Assembly (NCBI GenBank): GCA_003971905.1
Contig: RSEE01000028.1
Location: forward strand, 310,001-374,000
DNA: 64,000 bases
Origin: Moniliella sp. 'wahieum'
Lineage: Eukaryota > Basidiomycota > Moniliellomycetes > Moniliellales > Moniliellaceae
Direction of reading: 5' to 3'
The translations under genes were made by a program, and so were the position numbers. Below, in pieces: positions 46,346 through 56,008 of the stretch. The stretch's first letter is position 1, and each line of letters opens with the position of its first letter. A model generated the notes under the pieces. It did no database searches. It saw only the letters and a list, made by a program, of their open reading frames with translations, and was not told where the DNA came from.

Positions 46346-47147
46346 TTCGTACCCTGAGTGCGTGTGGGGTGCGATTTCCAGTGTCCATGGGCTGCGCGCT
46401 TTACTAGACAAAGACCAAGCGGCCATGACTGCCGTTTATCGTGTCGTGTGTTGTATCCTCTGCAAAATCGAATTGTATGGAGCCTGGAACCTGGAGTCCA
46501 GCTGGAACCTATAGTACGGCTGGTAGTTTTCCTCTGGGTTTGTGCGCTTTCTACCAACGATGCACAGCTGGGCACGGGATGATTCGGAGAGCTGCACCCG
46601 AGCTCTGGGCTGTGGGCTTCTGGCTTCTGAGTTTCGGGTTCAGGGGCTCATAATCGCCAACGCCAGGGAGAAGGGGATGCGCAAGGCAGAGAGGCGGCCA
46701 TCGCTCGTGGTCGGTCGCAGATCGCAACAGCGGCAACAACCAAAACAAGTTGGGCCAACACAGGCGCCGTGCGGCCAGGCCAGCCCAGTTGGGAAGTCAA
46801 ACTCGAGACGCACGGACTGCGGCACGTCGCAGTAACTCCACACGGCCCTGGTGCCTGTGCGGGCGAGGGTGTCTGACACGCCGGCCACCAGCGCCCTGGC
46901 TGACGTAACGGAGGCACCGCGCCCGCACGGGGCCTGCCAGGGCCGCCGGGGCGGGCAGGAGGCAGGCAGGCCAGGCCAGGCAGAGCACCCGGAGCGGCCC
47001 GGAGCGCGTCGCCTGCCCACCCCAGCGGCGTTGGAGAAGGTGAGCCGCCGGCAGGTTTTCCTTCTTCAGCCACCGCCAGCCCGTCTTGCGCTCCTCCCGC
47101 TTGCCGCCCGTCTGCTCCGCCGGCCGTCTTGCTCCTGCTTGATCGCC
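46346..47147. other. 0.8 kb gap between SIN3 and the PDH E2 gene
   Basis: Long overlapping frames on both strands reflect high GC content. No family-like protein was recognised. It probably holds the SIN3 3' end and the E2 promoter. Confidence 0.5.
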
Positions 47148-48647
47148 ATGCTGTCTGCTGCTGCCCTCCGTCTCGCTGCACGCACGCCGCCCGCCCGGGT
47201 CTGGCCCGCGGCCTGGCCACCTCCTCCCGCTCCCTGGCGCTCCAGAAGTTCGCCTTCCCCGCCATGTCGCCCACCATGACCGAGGGCGGCATTGCCAAGT
47301 GGCACGTCAAGCCCGGCGACAAGTTTTCCTCGGGCGATGTGTTGCTCGAGATTGAGACCGACAAGGCTACCATGGACGTCGAGGCTGCCGACGATGGTGT
47401 GATGGCCAAGATCATTGTGCGTTCTTAACCCCGCTGCCAACTGGATTCGCCTAACCCCCTTTTCTTCCTTCTAGGTTGGCGATGGCGCCAAGGATGTGCA
47501 GGTCAACAGTGTATTGCTATCACTGCTGAGGAGGGCGATGACCTGAGCGGTGCCGACGCCCTGGCGGCCGAGCAAGCAGGAGGCCCACCCTGTACAGCCC
47601 GAGGAGCCCAAGTCGGCCGAACCTGCGCCGGAAGCACCCAAGCCTGCTGACCCGAAAGCAAGCCTACTGCTGCTCCTGCTGCTCCTGCTGTGCCGGCGAG
47701 CGGACGCGTGTTTGCTTCCCCTCTGGCCCGTAAGATTGCCCAGGAGAAGGGCATCCCGCTGGCCCAAATCAAGGGTACTGGTCCCAACGGCCGTATCGTC
47801 AAGGCCGACGTCGAAGGCTACAAGGCCCTGCTCCTGCTGCCGCTGCGGCTGCTGCCCCAACACCGGCAGCGGCACCGGCCAAGAGCACTCCCCCTCCTCC
47901 CCCAGCTGCTCCCGGTCAGGAGGCTACGTTTACCGACATCCCCGTTACCAACATGCGCCGCACTATTGCTGCGCGCCTGACCGAAAGCAAGCAACAGCTG
48001 CCCCATTACTACGTCTCGATCGACGTGGAGATGGACCGTGTGCTGCAACTTCGTGAGCTTTTCAACGCTGCCTCGGCTGAAAAGGCGCGTGGGGACAAGG
48101 AAGCAGCCAAGGCGGCCAAGCTGTCGGTGGGCGACTTTATCACCAAGGCTGCCTCGGTTGCGCTGCAGCAAGTTCCAGAGGTCAACTCGGCTTGGTACGG
48201 CGACATTATTCGGCAACACAATGTGGCCGACATCTCGATCGCGGTCGCTACCCCGACCGGGCTGATCACACCCATTGTGCACAACGTGGGTGCCAAGGGT
48301 CTGGCGTCCATCTCGGCTCGCACCAAGGAGCTGGCCGCCAAGGCACGTGCGGGCAAGCTTGCTCCGGCCGAGTACCAGGGCGGCACCTTTACCATTTCCA
48401 ACATGGGCATGTTTGGCATCAGCCACTTTACCGCGATCATCAACCCACCTCAGAGCGCCATTCTGGCCATTGGTGGCACCGACACCCGCATCGTCCCTGA
48501 CGCCTCGTCGGAAAAGGGATGGAAGAAGGTGAACGTGATGCAGGCCACCTGTCGTCCGACCACCGCGTGATCGACGGTGCGACGGCAGCGCGCTGGATGA
48601 AGGCGTTCAAGGACACACTCGAGAACCCCCTGTCGTTCATGCTCTAA
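47148..48647 (+). CDS. LAT1: Pyruvate dehydrogenase E2, dihydrolipoyl acetyltransferase
   Basis: The mitochondrial core enzyme of the pyruvate dehydrogenase complex, passing acetyl groups from lipoyl-lysine to Co[14 protein letters not shown] then, across a frame change, [16 protein letters not shown] form an Arg/Ala/Ser-rich presequence. The lipoyl domain is [20 protein letters not shown] to [14 protein letters not shown] (the lipoyl-lysine is in DKA). A 58-nt intron lies at 47417-47474 (GTGCGT..TAG). A Pro/Ala/Glu linker is followed by the E1/E3-binding domain, [19 protein letters not shown] to [14 protein letters not shown] (47707-47815). The catalytic domain begins [20 protein letters not shown], then [15 protein letters not shown], and ends with the active-site [14 protein letters not shown] read after a frame change near 48550. 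Only one lipoyl domain is present, as in fungi. Stop TAA at 48645. Confidence 0.93.
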
Positions 48648-50734
48648 GCAAGGCATACCCTCTTTGAAGCTCAATCTAAATGGCAATGACAGATGACTTC
48701 TTGATCCAAAGTCAGCCTGTACAAGTCTCCGGTTTGGAGCAGGTACACCTCTATTTTTACCCTGTGCGATCGTCGGATCATTCGTTCTGTCAAGGACTCC
48801 GTTACAACGAAAGAGGCTAATATCAGATCTCAGACCTCGCACAGCCTCTATTAACCCTCATTTGGGGTATGATTAAGTAGGCATTTGATCAACGCACAGG
48901 GTCAATGGTGCTGCCTATAGCTAAAAGGTGTAGTAAGTCAACATAGTAGAGAGGAAATGGCAATTTGAGAGCACCAGCGGTATCCTCTGCCACAGCCGAA
49001 GCCTCTGACTTGGAAGATATTCGGGGAAGAGATGTGGCTTAATTTTTGGATTTCGTTTTGCCTGGTAGGGTGTAGCGACGCAAGTTGCCACCACGCAAGC
49101 AAGGCATAACAATTTCTTATGATGCTGACAGCGGATACAGCAGAGAGATGGAGACGGGAGCCTCTGGAATATAGGCAGAAGCGGGATACAGGTGGTGGTG
49201 TGTGAAAGACAAATGCAGGCGCTGCTACAATAAGATAGAAACCCTCTTTAACCCTTGATAACCAGTAAAAGCTACTAGTATAAATGAAGCCCTATCCACA
49301 AGACTGCGTAGTGGCAACCCATTGGGACTACAGTTTCGGTTGTTAAATGGAATTGCCCTTCCAAATCCTTGGCGTCCGTCGGGCGTCAGTTCAACGACGT
49401 GCATGACATGTTTTGCCGTGTTGGCCGAGTTTTGCGAGCCGCACTGGATTTTCCCTTCTTTTACCCTGCCCTCGTCGACTGAGCCACATCTCAGCATTCC
49501 TCCAAACTTTTGGGTCCACAGTCCCAACCCTGCTCCCCATTCAGATGCCCCCGGCTGCAGGGTTAATGTTCCTGGTCCGACACCTACATCGCATCTCCCT
49601 CTCTTGTGGTCGAAATCTGCTACAACATCATCTCCTGTGGCACCTAACGATGCTCAGCACCCATCTATCACGGGCCCGTCTTATAGACGTGGTGGCCAAG
49701 AAATTATGGGCTGTTGAATTGGGCGTGCCGGCTCCTTGCACGGTTGTAGAGACCTTTTCCTTCCAAAAAAAACGCGCCCCAGACTCTTCCGGCAACCCTT
49801 TCCTTGTCGGCGGCAAATCTCTATATACTGCATCCATACTAGTATCATTGACAGAGCGTAAGGCTGGGACAAAGAAACGCTGCGCTAAACCGACCCGTTC
49901 ATCCTTCGTGTGCTGCTTGATAGCGCCAATCCACCCGGTTAAGGAACCGGGGAAATCGCCGAGATCAGGACCTCTGGTGCCCGCCATCATCCTTCCCATA
50001 CCCGAGGAAGCGCGCGTGGACACGGATGAACGTGGTAGACATCCGAGCGAGGAACCATTTCCATTGAGAGTCAGTAGTCAATCCTTCCAGTGTGCAAGCA
50101 TCTTGCTCGCTGCCTTGGTGATGTGGTATGCTCGCGTCGTCAAAACCAGGGGGGAAAACGGCTCTTGGGTGCGTCCCAGGTGCTTGGCGTTTTTGTTGCA
50201 TTCTGCTGTTCCAGCAGCCGAAGCAGCTCCTTCTCCCGGCGTTCCAAAGGTGTCGCGGTGCTCCCGTGCACACCACCCTCCCGCACGCACTCCGCGCCTC
50301 CAGCGATCCCGTGTCGCGCAGTGTGGGGCCACACTACTGCAAATCTGGTCTGTGGACTACGGATAGTTCTTCCAGGGGTTTTTGGAAACATGGGCGTGTC
50401 ACGTCATCCGCGTCGTCTCCAGGTCGCAAGCGTTCGTCAGCATTTCATTGAGTAGCGGTCGCTGCGAGAGGTATAGTTGGTGAATGAAAGATTATATTAC
50501 AGACTCGAATGCAGCGTGTAAGGGCCGTCACGCGTCAAGCTTCAACCTTCAAGCCAATAAGTGATTTACGTTGGAGCGTGTCATCTGCATCTGATAATCG
50601 AGATTCTCACACAGACGTATATGATAATCCTGTGTTGTCGCTCTGTTGTCTTTTCGTCGCATGCTGTTACTGGCAAAAGTCCATGGATCCCTTCCGCCCA
50701 TCGCTCGCATCATGCACTAGTGCATTAGCATGCA

Positions 50735-50775
50735 TTAACGTTTAACGTTTAACCGCTTAACGTCCTAACCGTCCT
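50735..50775. repeat. TAACGTT heptamers
   Basis: ATTAACGTTTAACGTTTAACCGCTTAACG has a 7-nt period built on the AACGTT palindrome, at 50735-50763, with a degenerate tail. Confidence 0.7.
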
Positions 50776-51073
50776 GCGCTCAGCCTGCGGCCCGGGGGGG
50801 GCGCACCGCCTGTGTGTGCTGTCTGCGTCTGCCACATCACAACCCCCAGATTCCCGCCATGAAGCCGTCGACCCACCTGGAGCGACGCCACCCTCTCCCC
50901 CGCTGCTGGGCCCGCGACACAGACGGCATGCCCCTGCGTGCCGATCGAATATCATCGGCCGGCGCCCCTCACGCATGGCACGATGACAGACGACCCATGT
51001 GTGGTGCCGGGGTTGGGCGGCCAGGCACAAGCCCCAAGTCAACAAAGCTGTGCCGCGGTGGCGCCTGCCGTCT

Positions 51074-51136
51074 GGTGCTGGGTGCTGGGTGCTGGGTGCT
51101 GGGTGCTGGGTGCTGGGTGCTGGGTGCTGGGTGCTT
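51074..51136. repeat. GGTGCTG minisatellite, about nine units
   Basis: Nine tandem GGTGCTG heptamers, giving a GGG triplet every seven bases on the plus strand. This spacing is compatible with G-quadruplex formation. It lies about 490 bases upstream of the glucanase start. Confidence 0.9.
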
Positions 51137-51625
51137 GGCACCGGACGGCTGGGGCAGGCTGGGGGCCGGCTGGGGCCTGTCTGGACCAATGGCCCGATCT
51201 CAGATCGACTCAGACAGCAGAGCGGCAGCCGAGGAGAGTGTGGGATCGGCTGTAGCGGGTCTGGCAGCTGCCCAGGGTCGCACAGCGTCTCACGCATGTC
51301 ATCACGCATGTTGGTAATTGCCCGTCCTGCTCAGCTTTGGACAGCCCTGGTGCCGCCAGCGCTCTCTGTGAAGCGCTCTCTGTTGCGCTCAGTACACTCA
51401 GTGTTGTTGTGCACTTACCGGCGGGCGGCGGCACTCCGTCGGGAGCCGGTCCGGCATCATGCATGCGGCGCTAGCCAAGCGGGTGTTGGGCGCCGTAACC
51501 AGGCTTCCCCCCCCCCCCGCTCAGCATGTAGGCCCCATGGAGTAGCCCTATATTAACCCCTCTCTCCGCACCTGTTCTGCCGTCCCTGCCTCCCTCCGTT
51601 TCCCCTCTCCTCTCCCAGGCCCACC

Positions 51626-53364
51626 ATGAGCTTGCGCGCTGATGCCCCATTCAATGGCCTGGATGCCATCGCCTCGCCCCACCCCCGACCCACAGTCTCG
51701 GCTCTCGCTCCCACAGCCCTGAGCGCCATCCCACATCCTCTCGCCTGACCGAGCCAGCTGCTGTTGACCGTGCTTCTTCCCGCCACCACTGGCAGCAAAT
51801 CCAAGACGACCCCTACGCCCTTGCTCCTGTGGGAGAAAAGGCTGAGGGCCAACGCTCCCGCCTGGCTTTGCACAAGAAGCTGGCTCTCGTCTTGGCTGTA
51901 CTGGGTCTGACTGTGACCCTAGCTGTTGTCGGATTAGGGGCAAGCTTGGGAGTAGGGCTGTCGAAGAAACACCATTTTTCCTCCCTAACCCCAGTATCAA
52001 TCAGCAGCCCACGGCTTCAACGGCGGCAGCTTCAACCGGCCCCGCCGCCCCTACCAGCAGCCCGCCGCCTCCTCCTCCTCCTCCTGCCCTTGACAGCAGT
52101 GGCAATAACCCTCAAAACATTACTCCTCTTCCCTTCTGGGATTGGGCTGACAACAGCAAAAAGGCACTTGGCGTCTCATTGAACAACTGGCTCATCCTTG
52201 AACGCTGGTCGGATGAGGACTGGTTCACCAAGTACGCCGCCGCAGATGATTGGGACGAATGGCACTTTTCCCAAACGGTGGGTGCCAATACGTCGCAAGT
52301 ACTTGACGAGCATTTCGACCAATGGGTCTCCGAAGACGAGATTGAGACGTTGCGCCAGCACGGTGTCAACCAGGTTCGCATCCCCATTGGGTTTTGGCCC
52401 TTTATCCCCGTTGTCGACGACGAGCCCTACGTCAACTCAACCCAGCTTTCCCACCTCACTCGTGTGCTTGGATGGCTCTGGAAGCGCAGCATGTATGCTG
52501 TTATTGATCTTCACGGTTTGCCGGGGTCTCAAGTACGTCTCTATAACTCCCCCCCCCTCCTCCTCCCTTTCGCATTGCGCTGACCTTTGGATTTCGATGT
52601 TGTCTCTCCCTCTTTAGTCGGGTGACCAGTCGACCGGGCTCAACACGACCTCCCCTACCTGGTGGTCTGACGAAAATCAGCAGCGGTCCGACGCGACGCT
52701 GGCCGCCTTGATCGATTGGTTGTCGTACAACCCGTACAAGTCGATCGTCAGCGCCATTGCGCCGGTCAACGAGCCGAATGGGGTACTGTACTCCAACAAA
52801 GACAACCATCTCTCTGTGACCAAGGCGTTTTATGAGCGGTCGTATGCCACGCTGCAAAAGGCCGGGTACAGCATGTTTTTCCACCACGGCTTTGCCTCTC
52901 ACCCCGTCCAGTACTGGCAGTCGTTTGCGACGGGCAAGAACGCGTCGATGCTCGTGATCAACGACAATCCCTACCCGGGCTGGTTCCCGTCCGTGTCGGA
53001 CGAGTCGGTGATTAACCAACGTGTTTGCCAAGCTACCACTCGGTACGATCAATTCCCTGTGCCCATGGTCAAGACCGAGTTTAGTCTCGTCTCGGGCCCT
53101 ACCGATGCCGCGTGGAACGCGCAGTACTACGCTACCCAAGTAGCGGCCTACGCCGCCGGCGCCGGCTCCTTCTTCTGGGGATTCAAGATGATGAACTCGA
53201 CTACGCCAGTGCAGGCTGAGCCGCCGGAGCACCAGATGCAGTATTCGTTCCTGCAACAGATTGTCAATGGGGCTGTGCCCGCTCTGGGCACCTACAATTC
53301 CACCGTGGCCTACGTTGACGCGCTGCCCAACCCAGCTTGCGGGCCCCTGGATCCAACCTACTAG
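51626..53364 (+). CDS. Membrane-anchored GH5 exo-1,3-beta-glucanase
   Basis: Glucan 1,3-beta-glucosidases trim and remodel cell-wall beta-glucan. The start at 51626 (CCCACCATG) gives a cytosolic N-terminus, MSLRADAPFNGLDAIAS. After a frame change comes a single membrane anchor, KLALVLAVLGLTVTLAVVGL (51876-51935), as in type II exo-glucanases, then a Ser/Pro/Gln linker. The GH5 domain starts LGVSLNNWLILERW (the GxNLGGWLVLE position), with VNQVRIPIGFWPF and AVIDLHGLPGSQ. An 85-nt intron lies at 52533-52617 (GTACGT, CTGAC, TAG). The acid/base Glu is in IAPVNEPNG (52753-52779) and the nucleophile Glu in MVKTEFSLV (53068-53094). The domain ends with AAGAGSFFWGFKM and GPLDPTY, with TAG at 53362. 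About 550 residues. The early frame change near 51745 is likely an error. It converges on PRO2. Confidence 0.9.
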
Positions 53365-53564
53365 CCGACGACCCAACCTACCTGTCTCTTCCCCTTTATG
53401 CCTTAAAGCTTGACCTCGGCCCGGTCTGTCTGCGCCTTGTTCCGGGGTGTGGTTATGGATGTGCTAGTGCAACATGGGCATGTTTTGTCTACGGTTGCCC
53501 CTGGGGGGTTGTTGGGACCCTGGGAATCAAGGACTTTTCCTCATGCCATGCGAACGATTTTTGC

Positions 53565-55070
53565 CTATTCTCCGAAAGTAAACCCGACCAGAATCGCCAT
53601 AGAATCAGTCATGCAGAGGGAGCCACAGCTCAGGTTACAACGAAGGGTAGTTGGTCTCGAGGCAGTATGGGTCCATTGGCGCCCGGCGGTGAAATCTGCG
53701 ACGCGGTGCGGCGCGGTGCCCTCGCCCTTGAGAATGTACTTGTAGGTTACCAGGCCATCGAGTCCAACCGGTCCCCGCGCATGGGTACGTCCGGTAGAGA
53801 TGCCGACCTCGGTACCAAAGCCGTAGCGGAATCCATCGGCAAAGCGGGTGGACGCATTGACATAGACGTTGGCGCTGGACAGGGCTGCGGTGAACCGGCT
53901 GGCAGCCGGGTTGGGCGCGCCATCGACCAAGGGCGCACAGAGGATCAAGTCGGTGTGATGGGAGCTGTGGGCATTGACATGATCAATCGCCTCTTCCACC
54001 CCGTCGACCACTTTGACCGCCAAGTCGAGGTCGAGGAACTCGGTGTCGTAATCGTCGGCGGTGGAAGGGAGGAGCTTGGTGGGGTCCGTGATGCCTGCCT
54101 GCGCCAACGCAGCCAACGTGTCGGGATCGCAATGCAAGTGCACCTGGGCGGCGAGCAGGGCGCGCGCCACGTCGGGCCAGACACGCGCCAGTTGGCTGCG
54201 GTGCACCAGCAAGGTTTCCAGCGCATTGCACGCCGCCGGATAGTCCGTCTTGGAATCCACAATCGTCCCGACTGCCAAGGCACTCGGCGCATCAGCGTGC
54301 AAGTACCCCACACACAGCCCGTCCGCATGGCCCATGACGGCATGCGTGCTTGCCGCTGAATCGAGCGCACGAGCGCATTCGAACCCCGTGGAATGACCAG
54401 GTCAATGTACTCGTCCAACACCAGCAACGATGCAATGTCCTCCCTTGTCTCGACGGTCTGCACCAGGTCCTTCGGAAGGGGGTTGTGGCCAAGGCGTCGG
54501 ACAAGATGCGGGACATGACAGCAGCGGTCCGACGAGACTCTTTGCCGCCCTTGAGGATGGCCGCATTGCCACTCTTGATGGCAAGCGAGGCAATGTTGAC
54601 CACCACCTCGGGCCGCGCTTCAAAGATACAGAGAAGCACACCGATCGGGCAAGTGATCTTGTACAGCTCCACCGCACCTTTACCCGTAGTGGGATCGGCA
54701 TCGGCCAACTGACGCGCCAACGTGCACACATCCAATGGTGACGGCAGGTTGGCCACCTGCTCCACCCCTTCCAGCATGGCTTCCCACTTGCCCTTCTTGG
54801 CAAACAAGTCCAGTCGGGAAACCATCTGCTTCCCCAGCCCGGCCTTTTCGGCCTCCACCACATCCTCCTTGTTTGCCTGCTCAATCTCATCCTTGGCTTG
54901 GGCCAGGGCAGAGCGAATGGCCAGCAGGGCCGCTTTGCGCGCCGCGTCGGCGGCCGCGCCGGGACCACTGCCGACGCCCCGGACGGGGACGGAAGCGCAG
55001 AAAGCACACGAGAGGAATGCTCAAACGCGAGCTTGGCCCGGCGCGCAACGTCTTCTGCGTGGTTCGCCAT
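53565..55070 (-). CDS. PRO2: Gamma-glutamyl phosphate reductase (proline synthesis)
   Basis: The product reduces gamma-glutamyl phosphate to glutamate semialdehyde with NADPH, the second step of proline synthesis. The start at 55070 gives MANHAEDVARRAKLAFEHSS. Next come AADAARKAALLAIRSALAQA, EAEKAGLGKQMVSRLDLFAK, ITCPIGVLLCIFEARPEVVV, IASLAIKSGNAAILKGGKES, DEYIDLVIPRGSNALVRSIQ, and DYPAACNALETLLVH, which carries the catalytic Cys (near 54227). It ends with FADGFRYGFGTEVGISTGR, THARGPVGLDGLVTYKY and LKGEGTAPHRVADF. Homologues end a few residues after this, so the extra 35 codons to 53565 probably follow a final frameshift. Other frame changes are near 54975, 54470 and 54340. No intron seen. 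About 450 residues expected. Confidence 0.92.
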
Positions 55071-56008
55071 GGTCACGCAAGAGAACCGAGTCGATGGTGG
55101 TCCGAGTCAGAAGGCCGGACAAGAACGCCGAGGTGGCCCCCCCCCCAGTGGCCACACTTTCGGGCTCTTATGCTTTAAGGCTTGAAGCTTGGAATTTGAA
55201 AGCTTCAAGCTTCAAGCTTCAAGTCAGTCCGCACCTATTTCAATTGGAAGTTCCAACTGCCCCCCTGCTCCCATGTCACAATCGCCCGGAATTTTGGTAC
55301 TGGGCGGAGGTACCTTCAATTCAAGGAGGGGAATACTCCGTTTTTCAAATTTGCCACACTTGGGTACGTTTTGCCTTTACCATTTAGCCAGCTTACTCGA
55401 TTGCTCTCCCGCTGTTCCAAGGCACATACGCCCTTGCTGATGGATGGAACTGAGAACTGACAAGATCCGATTCAAGCGGAGCGTACGAGGGCAGAGTGGT
55501 GCATCATACATAGGAAGTAGGTATAGCAACGTGGGGTGAAGCTTGAAAGAGAAACCAAAAAAAAAAAGGAACCAACACAAGCAACCAACCAAGCAACCAC
55601 ACAAGCAACCAAGGCAGCAAACCGAGGAAGTCAAGTAGGAAAAGGGGGAAGACAGAAGCGAAAACAAAAAAGCGAGCACGCGCTCGAACGAGGCCAGGCC
55701 CTCGGTCCCACCACTCTAGCCGCAGATAGAGGACATGCGACGAGGTGGGAGGAGGCAGCGCCGGCCATCGGGTTCGAACGCGTCCCAAACGAAGGGTATG
55801 GCACGAGACATGGATGGGCAACAGCAGGCAAAGATGAGAGGAGAGATGGGGTGGCGGAGGCCCTCAGTGAGAATGGTTGAGCATGCTGGAGGAGTGGATG
55901 GTTGAGCATGGTGTAAGTGGGGGAGTGTCAGTGTAAGTGTATGGTACGTGTAGGCGCAGTTGTAGGCGTAGTGTAGGTGCGGGACGGGGAGGACACGTGT
56001 GGGAGACT
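55071..56008. other. Gap between PRO2 and the CSL gene
   Basis: PRO2 promoter side and the 3' flank of the CSL gene. It contains AAGCTT heptamers (55166-55223), an A11 run at 55557-55567, and CAACCAAG-type repeats at 55578-55615. The frames extending from the CSL stop into this block do not look like part of that protein. Confidence 0.5.
55166..55223. repeat. CAAGCTT heptamers
   Basis: GGCTTGAAGCTTGG is followed by GAAAGCTTCAAGCTTCAAGCTTCAAG: three adjacent CAAGCTT units next to an inverted partner. It is the same layout as the AACGTT and ACGCGT arrays, a palindromic hexamer plus one base. It lies about 100 bases upstream of PRO2. Confidence 0.8.

Larger units (their letters stand above)
48648..51625. 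other. 3.0 kb gap before the glucanase gene
   Basis: No confident gene. A 317-codon plus-strand frame (49413-50366) and several minus-strand frames (for example LERREKELLRLLEQQNATK near 50235-50175) overlap one another; none matches a family I know. It also holds AACGTTTA heptamers at 50737-50775 and a GGTGCTG array at 51074-51136. Confidence 0.4.

Noticed and set aside
49413-50366. 317-codon plus-strand open frame as a gene
   Set aside because: It has no recognisable family or domain, an odd Cys/Ser/Arg-rich composition, and lies opposite equally plausible minus-strand pieces. Length alone is not convincing in GC-rich DNA.
55735-55800. tRNA suggested by GGTTCGAACGCG
   Set aside because: The T-arm bases around GTTCGAA do not pair, and no acceptor, D or anticodon arm could be fitted upstream.
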